Shown: positions 35,433 to 45,104, counted from the first letter of the stretch. The stretch: 64,000 nucleotides of DNA from Streptomyces sp. GKU 895 (GCA_002027195.1 MWJO01000012.1:1-64000), one strand, 5' to 3'. Made by a program: numbers and translations. The notes: generated from the letters alone by a model not told the origin.

Positions 35433-35978
35433 TCACCCCCGCGGATGATCCCCCGTAGCCCCGTCGATCAACTCCCGCACCACATCCATATGTCCCGCAT
35501 GCCGAGCCGTCTCCTCGATCATGTGGACCAGGACCCAGCGCAGGGACACCTCGTGGTCACGCCACGACGGGCGGCCCAGCCCCTCCAGGGGGAGCCGCGT
35601 GATCACCGCATCCGACGCCGCTCTCGCGCGGCCGTAGAACTCGACGATCTGTGCCGTCGCCTCGCCCTGGTCGGCCCGCATGTCCTCCTCCTTGTACGGG
35701 TCGAACCAGAACTCCTCGACCTCGCCGCCGAACGTCTCCGCGAACCAGCCGTACTCCACCGACGCCAGGTGTTTGACCAGGCCCAGCAGGCTTGTCCCCG
35801 AGGGGGTCATCGGGCGGCGCAGCTGCTCGTCGTCCAGCCCCTCCAGCTTCCACAGCACCGCGTCCCGATGCCGGTCCAGGCTCGCCCGCAGCGTGTCCTT
35901 CTCGCTGCCGCGGTACGGCATACCGGCCGCCGTGTCCTCCATGTCCCCTGCGTCCCCTGTGACCTCAGCATTCGTCAT
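35433..35978 (-). CDS. DinB-family protein (DUF664-like)
   Basis: A 181-residue four-helix DinB/YfiT-type protein. Metal-binding His pattern: LVKHLASVEYGWFAE, WVLVHMIEETARHAGHMDVVRE. In actinobacteria this family includes mycothiol-dependent enzymes and small resistance proteins, so a thiol-dependent role is possible. It is flanked by the LLM gene and the methyltransferase. Confidence 0.88.
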   Translation of the reverse strand: MTNAEVTGDAGDMEDTAAGMPYRGSEKDTLRASLDRHRDAVLWKLEGLDDEQLRRPMTPSGTSLLGLVKHLASVEYGWFAETFGGEVEEFWFDPYKEEDMRADQGEATAQIVEFYGRARAASDAVITRLPLEGLGRPSWRDHEVSLRWVLVHMIEETARHAGHMDVVRELIDGATGDHPRG

Positions 35979-36028
35979 GCCGGAAAATTAGCAGCGCCCA
36001 CTGACATCACCCTGGGACGATCAACCGC

Positions 36029-36840
36029 ATGCCCGACAACCATCGAACTCCCCCCTCCGACTCCACCTTCGAAGACCTCGTCGCCGAAGGCGCCGCCGTC
36101 CCCACCGCCGGCTGGGACTTCTCCTGGTTCGAGGGGCGGGCCACCGAGGCGCGGCCCTCGTGGGGATACGCCACCGCCATGGCCGCCCGGCTCGCCGCGC
36201 GACCGCCGCCCTCGACATCCAGACCGGGGGAGGAGAGGTGCTCGACTTCGCCCTCTCCCATGTCGAGCCGAAGGCCCCCGTCCTCGCTGTCGCCACCGAG
36301 GGCTGGCCGCCGAACGTCGCCAAGGCCACCGCCCTGCTCCGCCCCCGCGGGGTCGCCGTCGTCGCCGCCCGCGAGGACGCGCCGCTGCCGTTCGCCGACG
36401 AGGCCTTCGACCTGGTCACCAGCCGGCATCCGGTGAGCCCCAACTGGCCGGAGATCGCGCGCGTACTGCGGCCCGGCGGGACCTATTTCGCCCAACACGT
36501 GGGCGCCCGCAGCGTGTTCGAGCTGGTCGAGCACTTCCTCGGACCTCGCCCGGACGAGCAGAGCGGCGCCGCCCGCCACCCCGAGCGGGAGCGCGCCGGT
36601 GCCGAGGCCGCAGGTCTGGAGATCGTCGACCTGCGCTCCGAACGGCTCCGGATGGAGTTCTACGACATCGCCGCCGTCGTCCACTTCCTGCGCAAGGTGG
36701 TGTGGATGGTCCCCGACTTCACCGTCGAGAAGTACGAGCCCCAACTCCGGTCCCTGCACGAGCGCATCGGGACCGAGGGGCCCTTCGTCGCGCACAGCAC
36801 CCGCCATCTCTTCGACGCGCGCAAGCCCCAGCCCGCCTGA
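36029..36840 (+). CDS. Class I SAM-dependent methyltransferase, frameshifted
   Basis: About 270 residues when repaired. ALDIQTGGGEVLDFA is motif I (the usual D-x-G-x-G is changed to D-x-x-T-G-G-G), EDAPLPFADEAFDLVTSRHP motif II, and IARVLRPGGTYFAQHVG motif III. Frame changes at GCCGCGCG, 36195-36200, where one base is missing. The N-terminal DFSWFEGRATEARPSWGYA is typical of actinobacterial UbiE-like enzymes. Substrate unknown. Confidence 0.82.
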
Positions 36841-37388
36841 CGCCGAGCGCCGAGTGCCTTGCGGGTCGCCCCCGGACGCAGAAGTGGCCAAGAACCGCCG
36901 GTCGAGTCGGCGTGCGGCCCGGTCCCCCAGGATCGCAAATCGGGCAATCGGCGCATCCAAGGCTGATTCCCCCTTCACTTCCATGGGATTCACGGGTTTT
37001 CCACATCGTTATCACTGCCAGCTCGCTTCTCACCTTCTTCTCACGTAAGTTCAGACCAAGGTAATTCGCGCCAGCAAAGCTGCGCGGGGTGGCACCGCGC
37101 GGCGGAGGGGGCTGCGCGGTGCCCTGCCTTGCAGCTCGTGGCGTTGACCGGGTCCGTCAAGGGTGAGTGCGGGGGTGGGGTCACCCGCGTGGGGGATGCG
37201 AAGAGGGTGCGTCGGCGTGGCGCCGGAAGTGTTCTGGGGCCTCTGGATCTCACCGTGACTCACACGTTTGCCCTGGGATTCCGCTGTGTTCCGGCCATGA
37301 GCCCGCCGTGAATGGGGTGTTTCGCGGCCAGCGGGCCGTCGCCGCGCGACTCCGGAGAGTAGTTGTGGCATGCCGATGCACACAGCAT
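36841..37388. other. Non-coding stretch before the candidate sRNA
   Basis: No convincing gene on either strand. The segment 37075-37140 has GC-rich hairpin potential (CGCGGGGTGGCACCGCGCGG) and 36961-37060 is less GC-rich than its surroundings, with TTTTCCACATCG and a run of TTCTCACCTTCTTCTCACG. These look regulatory rather than coding. Confidence 0.5.
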
Positions 37389-37389
37389 C

Positions 37390-37462
37390 ACTTACGAAGG
37401 GTTATGGTGGAAACCCCCCCTCGGGCCGGTCCGTCTCCCCCCCACGGACCGGCCCGTTTTTT
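37390..37462 (+). ncRNA. Candidate small RNA with C-rich loop, 6C-like
   Basis: An AAGGGTTATGGTGGAAACCCCCCC segment is followed by a 12-bp GGGCCGGTCCGT/ACGGACCGGCCC hairpin whose loop is CTCCCCCCC, then GTTTTTT. C runs in loops before an intrinsic terminator are the signature of the actinobacterial 6C RNA family. The first C run is only weakly structured (CGAAGGG with CCCTCG), so identity is uncertain. Start of transcript not determined. Confidence 0.42.
37423..37462 (+). terminator. Strong intrinsic terminator
   Basis: GGGCCGGTCCGT (37423-37434) pairs with ACGGACCGGCCC (37444-37455) and is followed by GTTTTTT. No protein gene lies directly upstream, so a non-coding transcript ending here is likely. 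It is about 430 bases before uppS. Confidence 0.85.
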
Positions 37463-37888
37463 CATGTCTCGACTTCCTGCTGCGAGTGCCTCGGCGTCCT
37501 GGTGCGAGTGCATCGGCGTTCTGGTGTGTGTGCCTCGACTTCCTCGCTGCGGCTGCCTCGGACGTCCCGCCACGAGCCCCCGCCCTCTGGTGTGCCTCGA
37601 CTTCCTCGCCGCTGCCGCTGCCGCTACCTCGGCTTCTTCCTGCGACTGCCTGGGACGTCCCGCCGCGAGCCCGCCCGCCTCGTCCCGGCCCGCCGACGCG
37701 ACCGCCGCCCTCCGCCAGTCCGCCCTCGCCCCGCCTGCCTCCCGCCGACGCCCGCCGCTCCTTCCCCCCGCCTCTCTCGCCCCGCACCTCCGCCCACCCC
37801 GCATTCGACCCGCGCTCCAGCGTCCTCCACCATCCCGGTAGGCTTCCGCCCGCGGGGACCGTATCTGTACGGAGGGGCTGACAATCAC
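37463..37888 (+). other. Pyrimidine-rich, internally repetitive leader of uppS
   Basis: Imperfect repeats recur here: TGCCTCGACTTCCTCG at about 37531 and 37592, and GACGTCCCGCC(A/G)CGAGCCC at 37561 and 37654, about 60 to 93 bases apart. The strand is strongly C/T-rich. No start codon with a ribosome site yields a recognisable protein. The uppS GGAGG lies at the 3' end (37871). Confidence 0.55.
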
Positions 37889-38662
37889 GTGAACCTGCGC
37901 GACAAGCTGCGCGGCCTGCTGGTCAGGCTCTACGCACGCCGGGTGGAAGGCCACCTGGACCACGCTCAGGTGCCCAAGCACATCGGCGTCATCATGGACG
38001 GCAACCGCCGCTGGGCGAAGGCCTCCGGCTCCAGTACCGTGCACGGCCACCGGGCGGGCGCCGAGAAGATCGAGGAGTTCCTCGGCTGGTGCTCCGAGAC
38101 GGACGTCGAAGTCGTCACGCTGTGGCTGCTGTCGACGGACAACTTCGACCGGGCGCAGGAGGAACTCGGGCCGCTGCTCGGCATCATCGAGGACGTCGTC
38201 CGCACGCTCGCGGCGGACGGACGCTGGCGGGTGCACCACGTCGGGACCCCCGACCTGCTGCCCTCCCCGATGCAGGTGGCGCTGAAGGAGGCCGAGGAGG
38301 CCACGGCCCACGTCGACGGGATACTCGTCAACGTCGCCATCGGCTACGGCGGCCGCCAGGAGATCGTCGACGCGATGCGCTCGATGATGCTGGACGCCGC
38401 CGACAAGGGCACCTCGCTGGAGGAGCTCGCCGAGTCCGTCACCATCGACGCGATCGGCCGGCACCTCTACACCGGCGACCAGCCCGACCCCGACCTCGTC
38501 ATCCGCACCAGCGGCGAACAGCGCCTGTCCGGATTCATGCTGTGGCAGACGGCCCACTCCGAGTACTACTTCTGTGAGGTCTTCTGGCCGGCCTTCCGCA
38601 AGGTCGACTTCCTGCGCGCCCTGCGCGACTACGCGGCCCGCCATCGGCGTTACGGCGGCTGA
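37889..38662 (+). CDS. uppS: Isoprenyl (cis-polyprenyl) diphosphate synthase
   Basis: A 257-residue Z-prenyltransferase making the lipid carrier for cell-wall synthesis. HIGVIMDGNRRWAKASG holds catalytic Asp37; HRAGAEKIEEFL, VVTLWLLSTDNFDR, NVAIGYGGRQEIVDA, and the C-terminal DLVIRTSGEQRLSGFMLWQTAHSEYYF with FWPAFRKVDFLRAL complete the fold. GTG 37889 matches the family start (NLRDKLRGLLVRLYARR). GGAGG is about 13 bases upstream, a long spacer. Confidence 0.96.
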   Translation: MNLRDKLRGLLVRLYARRVEGHLDHAQVPKHIGVIMDGNRRWAKASGSSTVHGHRAGAEKIEEFLGWCSETDVEVVTLWLLSTDNFDRAQEELGPLLGIIEDVVRTLAADGRWRVHHVGTPDLLPSPMQVALKEAEEATAHVDGILVNVAIGYGGRQEIVDAMRSMMLDAADKGTSLEELAESVTIDAIGRHLYTGDQPDPDLVIRTSGEQRLSGFMLWQTAHSEYYFCEVFWPAFRKVDFLRALRDYAARHRRYGG

Positions 38663-39011
38663 GGCCGCGCCGTATCCGTGGGCGCACGACGGCCCCCTGA
38701 AGCCGCCACGGGTACCCCCTTTGGTGCGGAAGTAACAAGGAGTTCACCAGCGCGCCGTCATATGCGCTGGCATGGCACCGCATGTTCGAGGGCATAAGCC
38801 AGACAGGTCGATGCCCGAACCACGGGTGTCGGATCCTCAGCGGGCGGCACGGGGCCGTCCGCCCGGGAGGCCCTTTGCACCAGCCCGATCGTGCGGTTGC
38901 CGCACGGACGAACAGGCGGAGGGCCGGTTCCCGGCCCGTGCAAGCGGGCCGTCGACCGGTCCAGCTCCACTCCGTCGCTCCCCGACCTCATCCGAGGGGG
39001 TACGTCCTTCC
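38663..39011. other. Intergenic region between uppS and PhoH genes
   Basis: No gene supported in these 349 bases. CAAGGAGTTCACC near 38739 resembles a ribosome site but leads to no sensible product. GC-rich inverted segments such as GGGCCGG..CCGGCCC (about 38930-38950) may structure the PhoH leader. Confidence 0.5.
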
Positions 39012-40337
39012 GTGGTGACCAGCACAAAGCGCCGTATGCCTGACCGGCGCACCTATGTTCTCGACACCAGCGTTCTGCTGGCCGACCCGAACGCCCTGAG
39101 CCGCTTCGACGAGCACGAGGTCGTGCTCCCCATCGTCGTGGTGACGGAGTTGGAGGCCAAGCGGCACCATCCCGAACTCGGCTACTTCGCCCGGCAGGCC
39201 CTGCGCCTGCTCGACGAGTTCCGGGTCAGGCACGGTCGCCTCGACGCCCCCATCCCGATCGGGGAACTCGGCGGCACCGTCCGTGTCGAGCTCAACCACT
39301 CGGACCCCAGCGTTCTGCCGACCGGCTACCGCCTGGGGGACAACGACTCCCGTATCCTCGCGGTCGCCCGCAATCTGCAGGCCGAGGGGTTCGACGTCAC
39401 CGTCGTGTCGAAGGACCTCCCGCTCAGGATCAAGGCGTCCTCGGTCGGTCTCCTCGCCGAGGAGTACCGCGCCGAACTCGCCATCACGGACTCCTCCGGC
39501 TGGACCGGAATGTCCGAACTGACCCTGCCGGGCGACCAGGTGGACATCCTCTTCGAGGAAGGGCACGTGTATGTGCCCGAGGCCGCCGAGCTGCCGGTGC
39601 ACACGGGGCTGACCCTGCACTCCGAGCGCGGCAAGGCGCTCGGCCGGGTCACCGCCGAGGGCAACATCCGGCTGGTGCGCGGCGACCGGGAGGCGTTCGG
39701 CATCAAGGGGAGGAGTGCGGAGCAGCGGATCGCGCTCGATCTGCTCCTCGACCCGGACGTCGGGATCGTGTCCATGGGCGGCCGGGCCGGCACCGGCAAG
39801 TCGGCGCTCGCGCTCTGCGCGGGCCTGGAGGCGGTGTTGGAGCGCCGCCAGCACCAGAAGGTCATGGTCTTCCGTCCGCTGTACGCGGTCGGCGGGCAGG
39901 AGCTCGGTTATCTGCCGGGTTCCGAGGCCGAGAAGATGAGCCCCTGGGCGCAGGCGGTCTTCGACACGCTGTCCGCGGTCACCAGCCGCGAGGTCATCGA
40001 GGAGGTCACCGCGCGCGGGATGCTCGAGGTCCTGCCGCTCACCCACATCCGCGGGCGCTCGCTGCACGACGCGTTCGTGATCGTGGACGAGGCCCAGTCG
40101 CTGGAACGGAATGTGCTTCTCACCGTTCTGTCCCGGATCGGCGCCAACTCACGGGTGGTTCTCACCCATGACGTGGCCCAGCGGGACAACCTGCGGGTGG
40201 GGCGGTACGACGGTGTCGTCGCCGTCGTGGAGAAGCTGAAGGGGCACCCGCTCTTCGCCCACGTCACGCTGACGCGGTCCGAGAGGTCCCAGATTGCCGC
40301 CCTTGTGACCGAAATGCTGGAGGACGGCCAAATCTGA
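39012..40337 (+). CDS. PIN-PhoH family protein
   Basis: A 441-residue two-domain protein. PIN nuclease domain (about 8-150): [43 protein letters not shown], with the acidic metal-binding residues present. PhoH/RecD-like ATPase (about 240-440): Walker [39 protein letters not shown]alker B, QRDNLRVG. This PhoH2-type fusion is described as an RNA helicase/RNase in actinobacteria. GTG 39012 chosen (39015 also possible), after GAGGGGG. Confidence 0.93.
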   Translation: MVTSTKRRMPDRRTYVLDTSVLLADPNALSRFDEHEVVLPIVVVTELEAKRHHPELGYFARQALRLLDEFRVRHGRLDAPIPIGELGGTVRVELNHSDPSVLPTGYRLGDNDSRILAVARNLQAEGFDVTVVSKDLPLRIKASSVGLLAEEYRAELAITDSSGWTGMSELTLPGDQVDILFEEGHVYVPEAAELPVHTGLTLHSERGKALGRVTAEGNIRLVRGDREAFGIKGRSAEQRIALDLLLDPDVGIVSMGGRAGTGKSALALCAGLEAVLERRQHQKVMVFRPLYAVGGQELGYLPGSEAEKMSPWAQAVFDTLSAVTSREVIEEVTARGMLEVLPLTHIRGRSLHDAFVIVDEAQSLERNVLLTVLSRIGANSRVVLTHDVAQRDNLRVGRYDGVVAVVEKLKGHPLFAHVTLTRSERSQIAALVTEMLEDGQI

Positions 40338-40354
40338 GCTAGTACTTGCCAGTT

Positions 40355-40397
40355 GGCGCCGCCCGGAAAGGCCAAGAGCCTAGCCGGGCGGCGCCTT
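40355..40397 (+). terminator. Strong hairpin after PhoH gene
   Basis: GGCGCCGCCCGG and CCGGGCGGCGCC are perfect 12-base arms, with a nested GGC/GCC inside, followed by TTCGCG. It lies 17 bases after the stop. The remaining 40398-40736 holds no gene; it may be the leader of the SLT gene. Confidence 0.8.
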
Positions 40398-40736
40398 CGC
40401 GTGTGGTGGTTTCTCGGAATCCCCAGGGACAAACGGGATGTGAGCTTTCACACGCAACTCAGAATTGCCACTCGGCGTCCGGTTACGGCAGAGTCTCACT
40501 CCTGTCAGGCCCCGCATACGACACACCTGTACCGCCAGCGGTACGGCACCACAGCAACACCAGCTTCAACTCCATAGTCGACGTCGTATGCCGCCCGAGC
40601 ACCACGCGGCGCCTCCCGCACGGGAGTTGCCCACCGGGCCCGTACCTCCCGTGACCCAGCAGTGGGGAGGTCAGCGTCAGGGGCAAGATTGCGTCCGCCA
40701 GGGTCACCGAAGCGGACGACGCTGGAAGGAAACCGT

Positions 40737-41419
40737 GTGAGTCCGATTTCGGTCCGGGGATTCGCAGTGGCCTCTGCCACCGCGGTCACCGCTGTCGGAA
40801 GCGTCGTAGGCGTTGCCTCGGGCAGCACCGCGCAGACGAACGACGCCGAGGCGACAGCAGCCGAGACGACGCTCCTCGCGGACATACCCGCGGGCCAGCA
40901 GGCCCAGGTGCAGACCGCGTCGCTGACGCAGCAGGCCAACGTCCAGGCCATTCAGGCGGACGCGAGCGCCAAGAAGGACGCCGAGGAATCGGCCCGCAAG
41001 GCTGCTGCCAAGTCGGCGATCGAGAAGAAGGAAGCCGCCGAGAAGGCGGCGAAGGAAGCCAAGGAGCGCGCCGAGGCCAAGACGGCCGCGTCCGGTCCGC
41101 GTCCAGCTTCCCGGTGCAGAGCTCCTACTCGGTCGCGCAGATCCAGGCGATGGCGCGCCAGATGGTGCCGAGCGGCCAGTTCCAGTGCTTCAGCAACATC
41201 GTGGACCACGAGTCCGGCTGGAACTACCGCGCTGTCAACGCCTCCTCCGGCGCCTACGGTCTCTTCCAGGCGCTGCCGGGCTCCAAGATGTCGTCGGTCG
41301 GCGCCGACTGGCAGACCAACCCGGCCACCCAGATCAAGTGGGGCCTCAACTACATGGACAGCCGCTACGGCAGCCCGTGCGAGGCGTGGTCCTTCTGGCA
41401 GGCGAACCACTGGTACTAG
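40737..41419 (+). CDS. Secreted SLT-type transglycosylase-like protein, frameshifted
   Basis: An exported protein of about 227 residues when repaired. N-terminal signal (VRGFAVASATAVTAVGSVVGVASG), an Ala/Lys/Glu coiled coil (about 45-115), then in the second frame QIQAMARQMVPSGQFQCFSNIVDHESGWNYRAVNASSGAYGLFQALPG, a lysozyme-like domain with catalytic Glu (HES) and YGLFQ. Frame is lost near 41093. Similar proteins in Streptomyces cleave or bind peptidoglycan during resuscitation or growth. GTG 40737 has GGAAGG. Confidence 0.8.
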
Positions 41420-41456
41420 GCGCTCCGCCCCCAGGGCGTGCGCTCAACCCCGCGAA

Positions 41457-41488
41457 GCCTCTCACCGTCCTTTCGGTGAGGGGCTTTC
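41457..41488 (+). terminator. Hairpin after the SLT gene
   Basis: AGCC-CTCACCG pairs with CGGTGAG-GGCT (one bulge) around TCCTTT, followed by TTTCGCC. It is 38 bases after the stop and well before the permease gene. Confidence 0.75.
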
Positions 41489-41570
41489 GCCGTTCTCCGG
41501 CGACGCCTGTACGGTCGAGCCGACGACTCCGGGGGGAGTGGTGGGGACAAGCGGGGGAAGAGGACGGATC

Positions 41571-42890
41571 ATGTCGCGAGTGCCACGGTGGCTCGGTCGG
41601 GTGGGTGCCGGACTGAGTGAGATGGGTGAGCGGTTGGACGAGCGCCGCGCGGAGGTCGAGCGCGAGGAGGCCGAGGCCGACGCGCCGCCGTCGCCATCCC
41701 AGGATGTCCCGGAGGACCGTCACCAGCCCCTCGCCGAGCACGTGACCGTCGTACCGCAGCGCCCGGACCCCGCGCAGGCCGTGCCGTGGGGCGTGCGGGT
41801 CGCCGCCGAGGCCGGGTGGCGGCTGCTGGTGCTCGCGGGCACCGTCTGGGTGCTGATGCGGGTCATCAGCGCCGTCCAGCTCGTCGTCCTCGCCTTCACG
41901 GTGGCCCTGCTCATCACGGCGCTGCTCCAGCCGACCGTGGCCCGGCTGAAGCGGTACGGCGTGCCGCGCGGCCTGGCCACCGCGCTCACCGCGATCTTCG
42001 GCTTCGTCGTCCTCGGGCTGCTCGGCTGGTTCGTGACCTGGCAGGTCATGGAGAACATCGACGATCTCTCCGACCAGATCCAGAACGGCATCGACGATCT
42101 GCGCGACTGGCTGCTGAAGAGCCCCTTCCACGTCACCGAGAAGCAGATCAACCAAATCTCCAAGAACCTCGCGGACGCGGTCGGCGCCAACACCGACCAG
42201 ATCACCTCGGCGGGCCTGGAGGGCGTTCAGGTCGTGGTGGAGGCGCTGACCGGCATCCTGCTGACGTTCTTCTCCACCCTGTTCCTGCTGTACGACGGCC
42301 GGCGCATCTGGGAGTGGACGCTGAAGCTGGTCCCGGCGGCGGCGCGGCCGGGTGTCGCGGGCGCGGGTCCCCGGGCCTGGCGGACGCTGACGGCCTATGT
42401 GCGCGGCACGGTGATAGTGGCCCTGATCGACGCCATCTTCATCGGTCTCGGCATCTACTTCCTCGACGTGCCCATGGCCGTGCCGCTCGCCGTCTTCATC
42501 TTCCTGTTCGCCTTCATCCCGCTCGTCGGCGCGGTGGTGTCGGGCGCGCTGGCGGTGGTCGTGGCGCTGGTGACGCAGGGCGTGTTCACGGCGGTGATGA
42601 CGCTGGCGGTGGTGCTCGCGGTGCAGCAGATCGAGGGCCACATCCTGCAGCCGTTCATCCTGGGCCGCGCGGTGCGGGTGCACCCGCTGGCGGTGGTGCT
42701 GTCGGTCGCGGCGGGCGGCATGGTGGCCGGGATCGGCGGCGCGGTCGTCGCGGTGCCGCTGGTCGCGGTGACCAACACGGTGGTCGGCTATCTGCGGGCG
42801 TACGCACACGAGACGGCGACGCCACCGCCACCCGCCCCCGCGGTGGCCCGGGACGCCGAGGGTCGGGGCAGCGCCCCCGGACCCGGGTGA
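41571..42890 (+). CDS. AI-2E family permease
   Basis: A 439-residue membrane protein. A charged N-terminus (to about 80) precedes about eight spans. VLAFTVALLITALLQPTVARLKRYGVPRGLATALTAI, GVQVVVEALTGILLTFFSTLFLLYDG, FIPLVGAVVSGALAVVVALV and LAVVLSVAAGGMVAGIGGAVVAVPLVAV are the family landmarks. Despite the name, most members export other compounds, so no substrate is assigned. It converges on ahpD 15 bases later. Confidence 0.9.
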   Translation: MSRVPRWLGRVGAGLSEMGERLDERRAEVEREEAEADAPPSPSQDVPEDRHQPLAEHVTVVPQRPDPAQAVPWGVRVAAEAGWRLLVLAGTVWVLMRVISAVQLVVLAFTVALLITALLQPTVARLKRYGVPRGLATALTAIFGFVVLGLLGWFVTWQVMENIDDLSDQIQNGIDDLRDWLLKSPFHVTEKQINQISKNLADAVGANTDQITSAGLEGVQVVVEALTGILLTFFSTLFLLYDGRRIWEWTLKLVPAAARPGVAGAGPRAWRTLTAYVRGTVIVALIDAIFIGLGIYFLDVPMAVPLAVFIFLFAFIPLVGAVVSGALAVVVALVTQGVFTAVMTLAVVLAVQQIEGHILQPFILGRAVRVHPLAVVLSVAAGGMVAGIGGAVVAVPLVAVTNTVVGYLRAYAHETATPPPPAPAVARDAEGRGSAPGPG

Positions 42891-42904
42891 AGGGGAAGCG
42901 GCCG

Positions 42905-43438
42905 CTACTCGGCCAGAACCGCCTCAGCCTCCAGCGTCACACTGACCGCCTGGACCACCGACGCGATCTTGAACGCCTCCTGGACGACCTCGCGCTCCAG
43001 GCCCGCCTTGCGCAGGACCTGCTCGTGGGAGTCCAGGCACATGCCGCAGCCGTTGATCGCGGACACCGCGAAGGACCACAGTTCGAAGTCGACCTTGTCG
43101 ACGCCCGGGTTGCCGATGACGTTCATCCGCAGACCGGCGCGCAGGTTGCCGTACTCGTGGTCGGAGAGCAGGTGGCGGGTGCGGTAGAAGACGTTGTTCA
43201 TCGCCATCACCGCGGCCGCCGCCTTGGCCGCCTGGTACGCCTCGGGCGACAGGTTCGCCTCGGCCTCCGGCGCCAGCTCGCGCAGCACGATCGGGGAGCG
43301 GGAGGCGATCGCGGTCGCCAGCACCGTGCCCCACAGCTGCTGGGCCGGGAGGTCCGAATTGCCGATGACCGAGCCGAGGTTGAGCTTCAGGTCCTTGGCG
43401 TAGTCCGGTATGCGGGACTTGAGGGAGTCGAGGGACAT
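42905..43438 (-). CDS. ahpD: Alkyl hydroperoxide reductase AhpD
   Basis: A 177-residue carboxymuconolactone-decarboxylase-fold protein. [19 protein letters not shown] gives the redox Cys131-x-x-Cys134 and His138 of AhpD, which recycles AhpC using the lipoamide route. It is six bases after ahpC on the same strand, in the order ahpC-ahpD normal for Streptomyces, and under OxyR control with it. Confidence 0.96.
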   Translation of the reverse strand: MSLDSLKSRIPDYAKDLKLNLGSVIGNSDLPAQQLWGTVLATAIASRSPIVLRELAPEAEANLSPEAYQAAKAAAAVMAMNNVFYRTRHLLSDHEYGNLRAGLRMNVIGNPGVDKVDFELWSFAVSAINGCGMCLDSHEQVLRKAGLEREVVQEAFKIASVVQAVSVTLEAEAVLAE

Positions 43439-43444
43439 CTCAGG

Positions 43445-43999
43445 TCACTCCCCGGCGAGCAGCTTGCCCGCGTCCAGGGTCTCGTCGCCCTTGGTCCAGT
43501 TGCACGGGCAGAGCTCGTCCGTCTGGAGCGCGTCGAGGACCCGCAGGACCTCCTTGGGGTTACGGCCGACCGAGCCCGCGGTCACCATGGAGAACTGGAT
43601 CTCGTTGTTCTGGTCCACGATGAACACCGCGCGCTTGGCGAAGCCGTCCTCGCCCTCGATGCCCAGGTCGCGCATCAGCTCGCGCTTGGTGTCGGCCAGC
43701 ATCGGGAAGGGCAGGTCGCGCAGGTCGTCGTGGTCCTTGCGCCAGGCGTGGTGGACGTACTCGGAGTCGCCGGAGAAGCCGAGGATCTGCGCGTCGCGGT
43801 CGGCGAACTCCTCGTTCAGCTTGCCGAAGGCGGCGATCTCCGTCGGGCACACGAACGTGAAGTCGGCGGGCCATGCGAACACGACCTTCCACTTGCCCTC
43901 GTAGGACTTGTGGCTGATCGTCTCGAACTCCTTGCCCTTCTCCAGCGAGACGCAGGCGGTCAGTTCGAACGCGGGGAACTTGTCACCGACAGTGAGCAC
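43445..43999 (-). CDS. ahpC: Alkyl hydroperoxide reductase AhpC (peroxiredoxin)
   Basis: A 184-residue 2-Cys peroxiredoxin: peroxidatic Cys51 in FTFVCPTE, resolving Cys in ELCPCNW (164/166). GTG 43999 has AGGAGA 8 bases upstream and begins the usual LTVGDKFPAFELTACV. It reduces organic peroxides and H2O2. Divergent from oxyR with the shared regulatory region 44000-44135. Confidence 0.97.
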   Translation of the reverse strand: MLTVGDKFPAFELTACVSLEKGKEFETISHKSYEGKWKVVFAWPADFTFVCPTEIAAFGKLNEEFADRDAQILGFSGDSEYVHHAWRKDHDDLRDLPFPMLADTKRELMRDLGIEGEDGFAKRAVFIVDQNNEIQFSMVTAGSVGRNPKEVLRVLDALQTDELCPCNWTKGDETLDAGKLLAGE

Positions 44000-44135
44000 A
44001 AACTCTCCTTGCAGCGAGGAAAGAACCCTCTCGTGAAGGGCCTTTCCCGTGGGTTGGACGGGAGTGATGTTTCCACAAGGTGCATTGATTGCGGAAATCG
44101 CTACACTTGGGCGTGTTGATCGAGAGGAGCTATCA
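44000..44135. promoter_or_regulatory. Divergent ahpC/oxyR promoter region
   Basis: The 136 bases between the starts contain TGCATTGATTGCGGAAATCGCTA at about 44081-44103, an AT-richer, roughly symmetrical segment (TTGATT and AAATCG) of the type bound by LysR-family OxyR. The oxyR ribosome site GAGAGGAG is at its right end. OxyR binding is inferred from context. Confidence 0.6.
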
Positions 44136-45104
44136 GTGACCGTGAGTAGCGTCGGGGCCAAGAGGCGTCAGCCGAGCCTCGCCCAGCTGCGGGCCTTCGC
44201 CGCCGTCGCCGAGCACCTCCACTTCCGGGACGCCGCCGCCGCGATCGGCATGAGCCAACCCGCCCTGTCCGGTGCCGTGTCGGCGCTGGAGGAGACCCTC
44301 GGGGTCACACTGCTGGAGCGCACCACCCGCAAGGTGCTCCTCTCACCCGCCGGCGAGCGGCTCGCCGTACGGGCCAAGGCGGTGCTGGAGGAGGTCGGGG
44401 CGCTCATGGAGGAGGCCGAGGCGGTACGAGCCCCCTTCACCGGCGTCCTGCGGCTCGGTGTCATCCCCACCGTCGCGCCGTATCTCCTGCCCACCGTCCT
44501 CGAGCTCGTCCACGACCGCTATCCGCACCTCGACCTCCAGGTCCACGAGGAGCAGACCACCAGCCTCGTCGACGGCCTCCTCACCGGCCGCCTCGACCTG
44601 CTGCTGCTCGCTGTCCCGCTCGGGGTGCCCGGGGTCGTCGAACTCCCGCTCTTCGACGAGGACTTCGTGCTCGTCACGCCCCTCGGACATCCGCTCGGCG
44701 GGCGCGCGGGCATTCCGCGCGAGGCGCTCAAGGAGCTCAACCTGCTCCTCCTCGACGAGGGGCACTGCCTGCGCGACCAGGCGCTAGACATCTGCCGTGA
44801 GGCCGGGCGCGCCGACGCCCCCGTCACCACCACGGCCGCCGGGCTCGCCACGCTCGTCCAACTCGTCGCCGGCGGGCTCGGGGTGACCCTGCTGCCGCGG
44901 ACCGCCGTCAGGGTCGAGACCTCCCGCAGCGACCAGCTCCTGACCGGCTCCTTCGCCGAGCCCGCCCCGGCCCGCCGGGTCGCCCTCGCCATGCGCACGG
45001 GCGCGGCCCGCGGCGCGGAGTACCGCGAACTGGCCGGCGCCCTGCGGCAAGCGCTGCGGCCACTGCCCGTCCGGGTGCTCGACCGACCGGAGAATCTCGC
45101 CTGA
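44136..45104 (+). CDS. oxyR: OxyR-type LysR regulator
   Basis: A 322-residue LysR-family regulator: HTH at 14-70 (SLAQLRAFAAVAEHLHFRDAAAAIGMSQPALSGAVSALEE), then a substrate-binding-fold sensor. LDEGHCLRDQALDIC places Cys211 and Cys220 nine residues apart, the same as Cys199/Cys208 of E. coli OxyR, so peroxide sensing is expected. GTG 44136 has a GAGAGGAG site. Controls ahpC-ahpD. Confidence 0.96.
   Translation: MTVSSVGAKRRQPSLAQLRAFAAVAEHLHFRDAAAAIGMSQPALSGAVSALEETLGVTLLERTTRKVLLSPAGERLAVRAKAVLEEVGALMEEAEAVRAPFTGVLRLGVIPTVAPYLLPTVLELVHDRYPHLDLQVHEEQTTSLVDGLLTGRLDLLLLAVPLGVPGVVELPLFDEDFVLVTPLGHPLGGRAGIPREALKELNLLLLDEGHCLRDQALDICREAGRADAPVTTTAAGLATLVQLVAGGLGVTLLPRTAVRVETSRSDQLLTGSFAEPAPARRVALAMRTGAARGAEYRELAGALRQALRPLPVRVLDRPENLA

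Noticed and set aside
37423..37462. A leader peptide ORF through the terminator (MPMHTASLTK...)
   Set aside because: Reading runs into low-complexity sequence, and no ribosome site or attenuation partner is seen.
37370..37888. Extending uppS upstream, giving an extra 173 residues
   Set aside because: The added part is Pro/Arg/Ser repeats containing the terminator and non-coding repeats. UppS homologues start at NLRDKL.
40398..40736. A c-di-AMP (ydaO) riboswitch before the SLT gene
   Set aside because: Streptomyces wall-hydrolase genes often carry one, but I could not find the conserved GGGG..AACC core or matching helices here.
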